From contig CAVYRS010000001.1 of the NCBI GenBank assembly GCA_963770995.1, positions 5,208,001-5,272,000 of the forward strand: a stretch of 64,000 nt of DNA, written 5' to 3'. Positions 18,267-26,881 of this stretch are shown in pieces (position 1 is the stretch's first letter; every line of letters begins with the position of its first letter). This DNA is from CAVSWN01 sp963770995 (GTDB taxonomy: Bacteria > Acidobacteriota > Vicinamibacteria > Vicinamibacterales > CAVVIG01). Both the position numbers and the translations under genes were made by a program. The notes beneath the pieces were generated by a model. The model was not told the origin of the DNA. It saw only the letters and a program-made list of their open reading frames with translations, and did no database searches.

Positions 18267-20046
18267 TCGGCCGTTGCCTGGCACGTTACCGAAAAGGCTC
18301 TACCACGGAGGACACCGGCTCAAACGGAGGTCACGGCTTTCGTACAAACCGTTACCGTGTCCTCCGTCGATTGGCGATCACTTCCGTGTTTTCCGTGGTG
18401 TTGCTCTTTGCTCGGATGCCCCGAGCCGCCGAGCCGCTCTTCATCGAATCGGCCGCTGCCACGGGGCTTGTGTTCACGCACGTCAACGGCGCGGCCGGCA
18501 ACTACTATCTGCCGGAGATGATGGGCGCCGGCGTCGCGCTGTTCGATTACGACAACGACGGCGACCTCGATGTGTTCCTCGTGCAGGGTGGACCGCTCGG
18601 GACGAACGTCGCGCGCGCGGCCCCCACCTCGCGTCTGTTTCGCAACGATCTCGCCGTGGCATCCAATGGCCGCCGAACGCTGCGCTTCACCGATGTCACC
18701 GCGAAAGCCGGCGCCGGCGTGCGCGGCTATGGCATGGGTGCGGCGGTCGGCGACTACGACAATGACGGTTCTCTCGATCTCTTCGTCACCTCGTTCGGGT
18801 CGATCGCGCTGCTCCACAACAACGGCGACGGCACGTTCAGCGACGCCACGAAACAAGCGGGCCTCGTCGACACGGTGTGGAGCACGAGCGCCGCGTTCGT
18901 CGACTACGACCGCGACGGCGACCTCGATCTCTTCGTCGCGCATTACGTCGATTTCACGGCGGCCGCCAACAAGCTGTGCAACGACCCTGCCGGCGCCCGC
19001 GACTATTGCGGTCCTCGCGCCTATCGTCCGGTGCCGGACCGGTTCTTCCGCAACGAGGGCAACGGCCGCTTTGTCGATGTCACCGAGTCGTGCGGGGATC
19101 ACCAAAGCCGACGGCGCGGGCCTCGGCGTCGCGATCGGCGATTACAACGCCGATGGCTGGCCCGATGTCTACGTCGCCAACGACGCCACGCCGAACCAGC
19201 TCTGGATCAATCAGCGCGACGGCACATTCCGAGACGAGGGACTGCTCTCGGGATCGGCGCTGAGCGCGAGCGGCAATCCCGAAGGCAGCATGGGCATCGC
19301 GTCCGGCGACTTCGACCTCGACGGCGATGAAGATCTGTTCGTCACCAACATCATCGGCGAGACGTCGGTGCTGTACGTCGAACGACGGACGCGGGAACTT
19401 CGACGACGCTCGCGCGCGGACGGGGTTGGCGCCGCTCACCGCGGCGTTCACAGGGTTTGGCACCGACTGGATCGACTACGACAACGACGGGTGGCCTGAT
19501 CTCTTCGTCGCCAACGGCGCCGTCAACATCGTCGAGGCGCTGCGCGGACAGCCGTCGCCCTACCGGATGCGGAATCAGCTGTTCCACAACCTGGCGGGCC
19601 GGCGGTTCGAGGAGACCAGCGCCGCCGCGGGTCCGGCGTTTGCGCGCGCGGAGATCAGCCGCGGCGCCGCCTTCGGCGACATCGACAACGACGGCGACAT
19701 CGACATCGTCGTCACGAACAACAACGGGCCCGTGCGGCTCCTGCTCAACCAGGCGGCGGCGGCGAACCACTGGCTGCAGCTGCGCCTCGACCAGCGGCCC
19801 GGCAACCGGTTCGGGATCGGCGCGTGGGTCGGCGTCGAGCGTGCAGGAGGTCCCACGCTCTGGCGCCGCGTGCGCACGGACGGCAGCTACCTGTCGGCGA
19901 GCGATGTCCGCGTGCATTTCGGGCTGGGCTCGTCATCGGCCATCACCGCCGTCGTCGTCCAGTGGCCAGACGGCCAGCGCGAGCGCTGGACCGGGCTCAC
20001 AGCGGATCGCGTTGTCACGCTCTCCAGAAACACCGGACAGCGGTAA
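18263..20046 (+). CDS. CRTAC1-family VCBS/FG-GAP protein with ASPIC/UnbV C-terminus (two frameshifts)
   Basis: ATG at 18263 overlaps the TPR stop (ATGA). After a signal peptide, several calcium-type loops of the D-x-D-N-D-G-D form repeat (FDYDNDGDLDVF, GDYDNDGSLDLF, VDYDRDGDLDLF, GDIDNDGDIDIV), the blades of a seven-bladed FG-GAP propeller. The last 100 residues (NRFGIGAWVGVE, then VQWPDGQRERW) are the ASPIC/UnbV domain. Frame errors lie near 19088 and 19380. The protein should be secreted and calcium-bound; the molecular function of bacterial CRTAC1 proteins is not established. Much of the signal peptide is encoded by a palindromic repeat (see 18302-18399). Confidence 0.88.
18302..18399. repeat. 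Palindromic repeat built from ACGGAGGACAC-type units, overlapping a signal peptide
   Basis: ACCACGGA (18302-18309) pairs with TCCGTGGT (18392-18399), and ACGGAGGACAC (18305-18315) pairs perfectly with GTGTCCTCCGT (18357-18367). Between them the short unit is repeated imperfectly. The right arm is translated as SVFSVVLL, the hydrophobic core of the CRTAC1 signal peptide. It belongs to a class of extragenic palindromes made of degenerate 9-11-base direct repeats; the same architecture with other units occurs at 24947, 35719 and 55497. Confidence 0.75.
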
Positions 20047-20100
20047 GTTCGGCTGTTCTTCGTGACATGGAACTGACTAGAAAAGAAAGTCCGACGCGTT

Positions 20101-21057
20101 TCATTGCGTCGGGTCGTAAAGATGGTTCGCCGAAGGATACGTACTGCTCGTGAGACGGCAGTTCAATCCCTGTTTGCCCCAGAATTGTGGCGCGTGCCAA
20201 GTCTTCGGCGGCGCGTAGACGATGTCGCCCGGAGTGGCCACGATCGAGTTCGGCACGTCTCCGTCGAATGTCCAGCGCAGCTCCCCGAGCATCACGACCC
20301 AGAACTCGGCGAAGTCCGAGTGAAAATGCCCGCGGTTGTTCGGCCCGACAGGCTGACCGGATCCCTCGTAGCCACAGATCAAGTTTCCGCGCGCCCGGTT
20401 CTTGCGGATCGCTTCCTGCGTCCAGTTCTTCTTTCCCGCGTTCTGCTTCGCGAGTTCGTACACGTTGAAGTGGATCGGCCACGGCTTGCCGTTTGGATCC
20501 GGCACGTCGAGCGGGTTTGGGCCGGTGCTCAACCGAACCGGAATGTACTCGATGCCAGGCTGCACATGAGCGGGCCGGTCGGGGTACACGGGCGTGGCTG
20601 ACGCCAGCGTCACCTCGAAGGTGATTGCCGCTTGATTGCCGACGACCTCGAACGCGTGCAGCATTCGTTCGGGCACGAAGACGTACGAGCCCTTGGTTGC
20701 CTCGACCACTTTGAAACTGCGATCGCGCTGTTCGACTTCGAACCGAACCCGACCCTCGAGTACAGCCCACCAGGCCGCGGAGTCGGGATACAGCCGTTGC
20801 TGGTGCTTTGTCCCCGCCGGCTCCTGCACCAGGAACGCGCGCGAGTTTTCGTCGTGGATCACCAGCTCGCGCCAGCCGGCTTCGCCCTTGTGTCTGGCCT
20901 TGACGTCGGCAAGCCGCGTGATCGGCCGCATCGGTGGCTGCCACCGAGTCCTCGCCAGAGGCTTGGGGTAGTAGAAGACCCTGTCGTCCGGGGCCTGAGC
21001 CGACAACAGGGCCGGAACGACAAGCAGCGAGTACGCCAGAGTTCGCCCGCTGATCAT
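20101..21057 (-). CDS. Secreted double-cupin protein
   Basis: A 318-residue protein with a signal peptide (LAYSLLVVPALLSAQA) and two cupin halves. The C-terminal half carries the metal-site pattern G-H-F-H-x-x-x-x-E-F (GHFHSDFAEFWVVMLGEL) followed by GDIVYAPPKTWH; the N-terminal half has the fold (WWAVLEGRVRFEVE, GSYVFVPERMLHAF) with fewer ligands. A strong AGGAGG lies nine bases before the ATG at 21057, which makes the start certain. The frame is intact. Metal-dependent oxygenase, isomerase or binding roles are all possible. It faces the CRTAC1 gene tail to tail with 54 bases between. Confidence 0.75.
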   Translation of the reverse strand: MISGRTLAYSLLVVPALLSAQAPDDRVFYYPKPLARTRWQPPMRPITRLADVKARHKGEAGWRELVIHDENSRAFLVQEPAGTKHQQRLYPDSAAWWAVLEGRVRFEVEQRDRSFKVVEATKGSYVFVPERMLHAFEVVGNQAAITFEVTLASATPVYPDRPAHVQPGIEYIPVRLSTGPNPLDVPDPNGKPWPIHFNVYELAKQNAGKKNWTQEAIRKNRARGNLICGYEGSGQPVGPNNRGHFHSDFAEFWVVMLGELRWTFDGDVPNSIVATPGDIVYAPPKTWHAPQFWGKQGLNCRLTSSTYPSANHLYDPTQ

Positions 21058-21097
21058 CTCGAATGCCTCCTGGCTTTCACGAAGCCAATCCGCGTCG

Positions 21098-21370
21098 TTA
21101 TCGCAGACTCGTCTGAGCCACGAGCGGCCCGAGCGCCGCATCCAGCGTCTGCTCCGATGCCCCCGCGTCGACGTTTCTGAAGAGGAACCAACGCTCGATG
21201 TGCTCCGCCGAACCGCCGGGCCCGAGCCGTGAGAGCGGCGCCAGCGTCTCGAGTTCGATGAAGGTGCCGGCCGTGTACGTTTCGGTGTTGCTGCCGAAAT
21301 CCGGATAGGTGGCGCCCGCAACCCAGGGAAAACGCTTCACGAACAGCGTCCGGTTTCGCAGAACGAGACT
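21098..21370 (-). pseudogene. C-terminal fragment of a DUF4380-like (aldose-epimerase-fold) protein
   Basis: About 90 residues (LFVKRFPWVAGATYPDFGSN, then ETLAPLSRLGPGGSAEHIER, ending LVAQTSLR) resemble the last third of the DUF4380/galactose-mutarotase-like family, where the phrase on Glu-Thr-Leu-x-Pro-Leu is conserved. No matching N-terminal two thirds is present in any frame upstream; instead a GC hairpin and the AraC-like gene follow. It lies 40 bases ahead of the cupin gene on the same strand. I regard it as a truncated gene; the family name is tentative. Confidence 0.5.
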
Positions 21371-21467
21371 GAGTGCTCGCCTGGCCGGCGGGATGCAAAT
21401 GGTCGTAGAGGTGAACATCGATCGTCAGCTGCCCGTGACGATAGCCGGGATTATCACGCCATTTTAC

Positions 21468-21489
21468 GGGCGGGTTGTCTCGCCCGCCC
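21468..21489. repeat. GC-rich hairpin
   Basis: GGGCGGG (21468-21474) and CCCGCCC (21483-21489) are perfect inverted repeats with an eight-base loop. The hairpin sits between the truncated DUF4380-like fragment and the AraC-like gene, which are divergently oriented, and its right arm touches the ATG at 21490. It is not followed by a T-run, so it is not a typical intrinsic terminator. Confidence 0.5.
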
Positions 21490-22011
21490 ATGAAATTCAA
21501 AGGACAAAAAGTGCCGGCCGATCGCTCAGGAGGTGCGCATGCTGGCCACCCTGTCGAGAATGGCGAGAACGAGCGGCGTCGTGCTGCGAGCGCTGGTCTG
21601 GGTGATTCCGGCGCCGACCGAGCGTTCCGGATTTCGCCGGCGGCGTGTGCAGCGGGCACTCGGTCGATCTGCTCCCGCATCGAGCACGCCCGCGCCATCG
21701 TCGGCGCGCAGCTCGCGAATCCTCCGTCGCTGGCGAGGCTGGCCCGGACCGTCGGGCTGTCTCCCTATCATCTCTGCCGATCGTTTCATCGCCTCACGGG
21801 AACCAGATTTCGCACCTACCGGACGCGGGTCCGCGTGTTGGCGTCGCTCGAGCCCATTGCCGACGGCGTCGATCTGGCCACCGTGTCTTACAACCTCGGC
21901 TTCAACAGCCACAGCCACATCACGTACGCATTTCGACGCGTACTTGGCGTGGCGGCGACGCGGACGAACATCCTGCGATCGATGCGACGCGGCACCGCGG
22001 GTTTTCGATAG
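21490..22011 (+). CDS. AraC-family regulator, DNA-binding domain with doubtful N-terminus
   Basis: The C-terminal 110 residues are a clear double helix-turn-helix of the AraC/XylS type: ARAIVGAQLANPPSLARLAR, SPYHLCRSFHRLTGTRF and the second helix pair ending NSHSHITYAFRRVLGV. The 50 residues before it match nothing. A good AGGAGG (21528-21533) precedes an ATG at 21539 in another frame, suggesting that the true start is there and that a frame error, or loss of the N-terminal sensor domain, lies between 21539 and 21640. Regulators of this type usually act on neighbours; targets are unknown. Confidence 0.6.
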   Translation: MKFKGQKVPADRSGGAHAGHPVENGENERRRAASAGLGDSGADRAFRISPAACAAGTRSICSRIEHARAIVGAQLANPPSLARLARTVGLSPYHLCRSFHRLTGTRFRTYRTRVRVLASLEPIADGVDLATVSYNLGFNSHSHITYAFRRVLGVAATRTNILRSMRRGTAGFR

Positions 22012-22071
22012 CTCGCTCAACTCGGCGTGCTATTCTCAGCCCTCTGGACACCCAGTCCGCGGAGGTCGAAG

Positions 22072-23268
22072 ATGGCGAGGCTACTCATCAGTCGCACGTT
22101 GGTGGTCGTCGTCGGTATCGCCGCTCTGGCCGTGGTGGCAGCGGCACAGGGAGTGCCGCGCCTCGACTCCTATGAGGGGGTCGCGGTGCGAATCCTCCAG
22201 TCCAACAACGCCGGGAATATCCACCACATCATCGATCCCACCGCCAACCGGGTCGTGGGCCTCATCAGGGGCTGTCCGCACGCACACAACCTGACCGTGC
22301 ACCCCGACGGGCTCTACTACTACTGCGCGAACGAGCAGGACAAGACCGTCGACGTGTTCGACACGCGGACGCTCCAGCTCGTGCAGCAGATCACACTGTC
22401 GGAGCGGCCCAACAAGATCGCCGTCAGCAAGAAGCACCGGAAGATTTACGCGGGCATCACCACGAGGTCGGCGAAGGTGGCGGGTCCAATCTCCCGGACG
22501 CCTGCAGACGGCACGCTGCCGGCGGTGGTCGATGTGATCGACATCGCCACCCACAAAGTGGTTCGCAGCATTGCTGTTCACCATCCGGTTCACAACACCT
22601 ACGTGACGCCCGACGACAAGTACGTGGTGGCGGGTCTCCGAGGAGACGTCAAGCCGGGTGAGCCGACGATCGAGGTGATCGACCCGAACACCGACACCGT
22701 CGTGTGGGGCATGGAATTGACCGGACATCGCCAGTACGGCAAGAACAATCACGAAGTCCGGCCGATGGCTTTCGAGGCCAACCCCGACGGATCGACAAAG
22801 CGGATGTTCGCGCAGGCGACGGGCATCAACGCCGTCTGGGTGATCGATTGGCCCACGCGGAAGGTGGTCGACATGCTGTGGCCTCCGAAGCTTCCGCTGT
22901 GGAAGCAGAACGCGGACGGCATCCAGACCGGCGACATGCACGGTCTCGAGGTGCTTCCGGATCGTTCGGCGGTGTGGGCGTCGAGCCGGCTCGACAGCCG
23001 CATCTACGGATGGAGCCTGCCCGACTTGAAGTACATCGGCGCCGTGGAAGTGGGCCCGAGCGCGAACTGGATGACGCCGACGCCTGACAGCCGCTACATG
23101 TACGTGGCGGTTTCGGGCGTCGACTATACGCTGGCTGTGGACCTGCGCAGGCTTTCGATCGCCGCCAAGATCAAGACCGGCGCGCGGCCGGCGCGAATCA
23201 GCACCGCGATTCTGCCGCTCGACCGCGTCAATCCCACGATGTCGATCAGCGGGCAGCCGCAGAAGTAG
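22072..23268 (+). CDS. Secreted YVTN-type beta-propeller protein
   Basis: A 398-residue protein with an N-terminal signal peptide (TLVVVVGIAALAVVAAAQG). The mature part repeats the YVTN/quinohemoprotein-type propeller pattern (VDVFDTRTLQLVQQITLSER, VDVIDIATHKVVRSIAVHHP, IEVIDPNTDTVVW). No catalytic cofactor motif is seen. The ATG at 22072 has GGAGG nine bases upstream. Twenty-six bases separate it from the diheme cytochrome, so the two are likely co-transcribed; a propeller next to a periplasmic cytochrome c suggests an electron-transfer or scaffold partner. The frame is intact. Confidence 0.75.
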   Translation: MARLLISRTLVVVVGIAALAVVAAAQGVPRLDSYEGVAVRILQSNNAGNIHHIIDPTANRVVGLIRGCPHAHNLTVHPDGLYYYCANEQDKTVDVFDTRTLQLVQQITLSERPNKIAVSKKHRKIYAGITTRSAKVAGPISRTPADGTLPAVVDVIDIATHKVVRSIAVHHPVHNTYVTPDDKYVVAGLRGDVKPGEPTIEVIDPNTDTVVWGMELTGHRQYGKNNHEVRPMAFEANPDGSTKRMFAQATGINAVWVIDWPTRKVVDMLWPPKLPLWKQNADGIQTGDMHGLEVLPDRSAVWASSRLDSRIYGWSLPDLKYIGAVEVGPSANWMTPTPDSRYMYVAVSGVDYTLAVDLRRLSIAAKIKTGARPARISTAILPLDRVNPTMSISGQPQK

Positions 23269-23294
23269 ACGGCATGCGCGCGCGGAGGCTCGTC

Positions 23295-24158
23295 ATGTCG
23301 AACCGGTACTCATGGCCAACGTGGGTGGCGATCGGCGCGGCCGCCGTGTTCGCCATCTGCGTCACCACCGCGATGTCGGCCGAACAAACGGCGGCGTCGC
23401 AAGCGTCGCAGCCTCCCACGGCCGCAGACGTCGAGGCTTATCGGAGCAACGTCGAGCGCGTGTTCCTGACCGATCGCGGCGGCACCATCCCGGGCATGGC
23501 GGCGTGCGTGATGTGCCACACGTGGCAGACGAGCCTCAGGTTCAGTCTGGCGACTCCCGCCACCGACGCCGGTTGGACTGCGGAGCAGTCGCGGGGGAAC
23601 TTGGCTGTCGTGACCAGGCTGGTGAACACCGCGGATCCGGAAAAGAGCCGGCTGTTGCTGAAGCCGCTCGCGACGACGGAGGGCGGCCTGGGACATACCG
23701 GCGGAACGTATTGGACCTCGCGAAACGATCCCGAGTACCAAGCGGTCTTGAAGTGGATTCGGGGCCTGCCGGCCGGCCGGTACGTCCCCGCACCAGAGCC
23801 GGCGCTCGACTTCGAATTCTTCCGCTCGTGCGTTCAAATGGTGTTCGCGACGCCTCGCGAAGGCCACATCCGGTGCAGCAACTGCCATTCGGCCGGCCTC
23901 ATCGGCTTCGCGCCGGCCCCGCAGCGCGGCAGTCAATGGACCGACGAGGAAGCCAGACGGGCGTTCCAGTCGATCTCCCGGTTGATCATTCCGGGCAACG
24001 CCGAGCAGAGTCGTTTTCTGCTCAAGCCGCTGCATCCCGACGGCGGCGGGTCGTACACGCACAATGGGCCGCGCCGCTGGCAGTCGCGCGAGGATCCGGA
24101 ATATCGCATGCTCGCGGCCTGGGTCAAAGGCGAACGCAAGGGCGCTACCTGCCCGTAA
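23295..24158 (+). CDS. Exported diheme cytochrome c with duplicated halves
   Basis: A 287-residue protein with a membrane-type signal (WPTWVAIGAAAVFAICVTTA) and two haem motifs, C71-V-M-C-H75 and C194-S-N-C-H198. The two halves align with each other: each has an haem motif, then SRLLLKPL or SRFLLKPL, a G-rich turn, and NDPEYQAVLKWIRG or EDPEYRMLAAWVKG. This is an internal duplication. The ATG at 23295 is favoured over 23274 by CGGAGG six bases before it. It lies upstream of the small subunit and flavoprotein of a GMC dehydrogenase, for which it is the natural electron acceptor. Confidence 0.8.
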   Translation: MSNRYSWPTWVAIGAAAVFAICVTTAMSAEQTAASQASQPPTAADVEAYRSNVERVFLTDRGGTIPGMAACVMCHTWQTSLRFSLATPATDAGWTAEQSRGNLAVVTRLVNTADPEKSRLLLKPLATTEGGLGHTGGTYWTSRNDPEYQAVLKWIRGLPAGRYVPAPEPALDFEFFRSCVQMVFATPREGHIRCSNCHSAGLIGFAPAPQRGSQWTDEEARRAFQSISRLIIPGNAEQSRFLLKPLHPDGGGSYTHNGPRRWQSREDPEYRMLAAWVKGERKGATCP

Positions 24159-24313
24159 GCGACCTCGAAGATCTACACGCGGAGCTCGAGTCCCGGTGAT
24201 CGTTCCCTGGAGCGGACTAGCAGACGTAGCCAGGCCTGCTGGCGCGGCGCCGCGGCACCGGTCGTCCGTGATCAGCGTGGACAGACCTCTAGGCATCGGC
24301 GCATGATGTGCCC

Positions 24314-24939
24314 ATGCAGAAGACTGCAGAATCCCAACCCGTAGGGGTCAGCCGGCGGGCGGCGCTTCGAGCCATCGGCACCGGCATCGGCACAGTTGCG
24401 GCATTGCCGTGGCTGTCCGACGAAGGGCTGCTCGCGTTCGCTCGCATCCAGGAGACGAATGCGGCGCCGCAGCTCAAGGTGCTCTCGCGGGCGCAGTTCG
24501 AGACGCTCGAGGCCCTCGTCGAGGCCATCATTCCCACCGACGACCGATCTCCCGGCGCGAAGCAGGCGCGCGTCGCCGACTACATCGATCTGCTGCTGAG
24601 CGAAGTCGATCGTGAAATCACGCTGCAGTGGTTCGGCGGGCTCGCGGCGCTCGACGCCGAAGCGACAGTCGCGGTTCCGCGTCGCCGTTCAGCCGGCTCG
24701 GCGCCGGTCAGGTCGACGCGATCCTCCAGATCATCAGCCGCAACGAGAAGGCACCGCAGACGCCGCTCGAGACGTTTTTCGTGATGGCCAAGCAGGCGAC
24801 GATCCGCGGCTACTACACCTCGAAGATCGGCATTCACGAGGAGCTGCGCTACAAGGGCAATCAGTTCCTTCGGGAGTTCGTCGGCTGCCAGACCGAGGAC
24901 GGCAAGGACTGCCCGCATTGCGGGCAGAAGCACGCGTGA
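24314..24939 (+). CDS. Gluconate 2-dehydrogenase subunit 3 family protein, Tat-exported (one frameshift)
   Basis: A twin-arginine signal (SRRAALRAIGTGIGTVAALP) precedes the Gluconate_2-dh3 domain (LSRAQFETLEALVEAIIPTD, then DYIDLLLSEVDREITLQWF). After a one-base frame change near 24675 the domain continues as LGAGQVDAILQIISRNEKAP and closes with KGNQFLREFVGCQ. About 208 residues. In known enzymes (gluconate, sorbitol and glucoside 3-dehydrogenases) this small subunit carries the twin-arginine signal and escorts the FAD subunit to the periplasm. Here the GMC gene follows after a 24-base inverted repeat, which supports the same role. Confidence 0.85.
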
Positions 24940-24946
24940 ATTTCAG

Positions 24947-25044
24947 ATTTCAGATTTCAGACTTCAGATTGATTTCAGAATTCAGGAGTTTGAGATTTGG
25001 CAATCTGCAAATAAATCTGAAATCTGAAGTCTGAAATCTGAAAT
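24947..25044. repeat. Large perfect inverted repeat made of TTTCAGA units
   Basis: Bases 24947-24970 and 25021-25044 are perfect reverse complements over 24 bases, with a 50-base AT-richer centre. Each arm is itself three to four copies of the heptamer TTTCAGA or its complement TCTGAAA. It fills the gap between the small subunit stop (24937-24939) and the GMC gene. The strong RNA hairpin it would form could terminate or slow transcription or protect the upstream mRNA. Base composition differs sharply from the surrounding coding DNA. Confidence 0.85.
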
Positions 25045-25057
25045 GCCAGGGACACCT

Positions 25058-26881
25058 ATGCAGGATGATCCGACACTCAACGTCAACCTGACGCGCGCGC
25101 TCGACGAGTCGAAGCGGCTCGCCGATTCGATCAAGCCCGGCAGCGATCGCTGGGACGTCATCGTCGTCGGCAGCGGGGCAGCCGGCGGAATGGCCGCGTT
25201 CCAGCTGGCCATGGCCGGCGTCAAGGTGCTGCTGCTCGAAGCCGGCCGGATGATCGACATCAAGACCGAGTACCGGACGATGGAGTGGCCGTACGCGTCG
25301 AATCGGCGGGGCCGCCTGCCGGCAGGCGAGCGGCCCGATCGACGTCGCGGAGTACAGCTTTCTCGATCGCCCGTACGGCATCGAATCCCGCGTTCGACAA
25401 GTACAAGAAGGTGGTGTCGTACGCGGGCAACCGGTTCACGCGCAACTGGGTCGTGGACGAGCGGAAGCACCCGACAACCGGGACGCCGTACGCGTGGGTG
25501 CGCGCGCAACGTTCTCGGCGGCAAGACGAACTTCTGGGGCCGTGGCGCGCTGCGCTACGGGCCGCTGCAGTTCAACGCCGCCAGCCGCGACGGCTTCGAC
25601 GTCGACTGGCCGATCTCGTACGACGACGTGAAGCCGTACTACGACAAGGTCGACGTGCTGCTCGGATGCTCGGGGACCAACGAAGGGCTCGTCCAGGTGC
25701 CGGACGGCGTGTTTCAGCGGCCGTCGAAGCTGAATTGCGTCGAAGTGGCGTTCAAGCGGGCGATCGCGAAGATGGGACGCCACTACATTCCCGGCCGCGC
25801 GGGTGTGACGACCGAGGGTGTCCTGAACAACAAGTATCGGGCGCGCTGCGCCGGCCGTGGCCGGTGCGGGCGCGGCTGCGACATCGGCGCCGCCTTCCAT
25901 TCGCCGACGGCGCTCATCTATCCGGCGCGCGACAGCGGCAACATGACCGTGCGGCCGTACTCGCTGGTTTCCGAGGTCCTCGTCGGCGAGGCGTCGAACC
26001 GCGCTATCGGCGTGCGCGTCATCGACGCGAACACGCGCGAGGTGATGGACTTCAAGGCGCCGGTGGTCGTGCTCGGCGCCGGCGCGCTCGACACGACGCG
26101 CATTCTGCTCAACTCGCGGTCGAGCGCGCATCCGAACGGCCTCGGGAATTCGTCGGGAGTCCTCGGCTGCTACTTGAGCGAGCACATCATGGGCATTCGC
26201 GGCAGCGGGTACATCCCGGCCCGCATCGGCACCGAGACGACGCTCGACGACGGGCGCGCCGTGTCGCCGTACATTCCGCGGTTTCGCAACGTCACCGATA
26301 AGCATCCGGACTTCATCCGCGGCTACCACTTCCAGGGCGGCGGCGGCTGCGCGCGAGTACCCGGGCATGGCGCACGACATTCCCGGGTACGGCAAGGCGT
26401 TCAAGTCGAACGTGCGCAAGCACTATCCGGCCCTCATCAGCTTCGGCGGCTTCGGCGAGGTGCTGCCGCGCAAGGAGAACCGCGTCACGCTCGACGCGAC
26501 GGTGAAGGACGCGTGGGGCATCCCGGTTCTGCGGTTCGACTACATCTTCCGGCGACAACGAGCTGAAGATGGCCAAGGACATGGCCGACTCCGTCGAGGA
26601 GATGCTCATCGCCGCGAAGGCCGAGGACATCAAGATCGAGCGCGAGCCGCTGCCGCCCGGCTGGTCGATCCACGAGATCGGCACCGCGCGCATGGGCGAC
26701 GATCCGACGCACGTCGGTGACCGACCGCTTCTGCCGCCTGCACGACGCGAAGAACGTCTACATCGCCGACGCCGCGCCGTTCGTCTGCGGCGGCACGCAG
26801 AACACCACCTGGTCGATTCTCGCCATGGCGTGGCGGACGATGGATTATCTGAAGGACCGTCTGCGAGCCGGTGATGTGTGA
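25058..26881 (+). CDS. GMC-family FAD oxidoreductase, catalytic subunit (several frameshifts)
   Basis: The FAD site is at the start (DVIVVGSGAAGGMAAFQLAM, then VLLLEAG). Later blocks match large subunits of gluconate/glucoside-type dehydrogenases: VLGGKTNFWGR, DWPISYDDVKPYYDKVD, CAGRGRCGRGCDIGAAFHSP and the C-terminal GGTQNTTWSILAMAWR. About 605 residues. One-base insertions near 25336, 25383, 25510, 26350, 26551 and 26718 break the frame; the frame is open and family-like between them. I prefer ATG 25058 (MQDDPTLNV) over 25043, which lies inside the repeat arm. With the small subunit and the cytochrome it forms a three-part periplasmic dehydrogenase. The substrate is a sugar or glycoside by family, not by evidence here. 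Confidence 0.88.

Noticed and set aside
16889..19330. An 813-residue TPR-CRTAC1 fusion in the first module, or programmed frameshifting between the two
   Set aside because: Same cause as at 47-50 kb: one extra C near 18050 moves the TPR frame into the CRTAC1 frame. No slippery heptamer or pseudoknot was seen, and similar single-base insertions are spread over many unrelated genes.
24940..25045. A CRISPR array, suggested by repeated TTTCAGA units
   Set aside because: Units are seven bases, contiguous and arranged as one inverted repeat; there are no spacers of constant length and no cas genes in the window.
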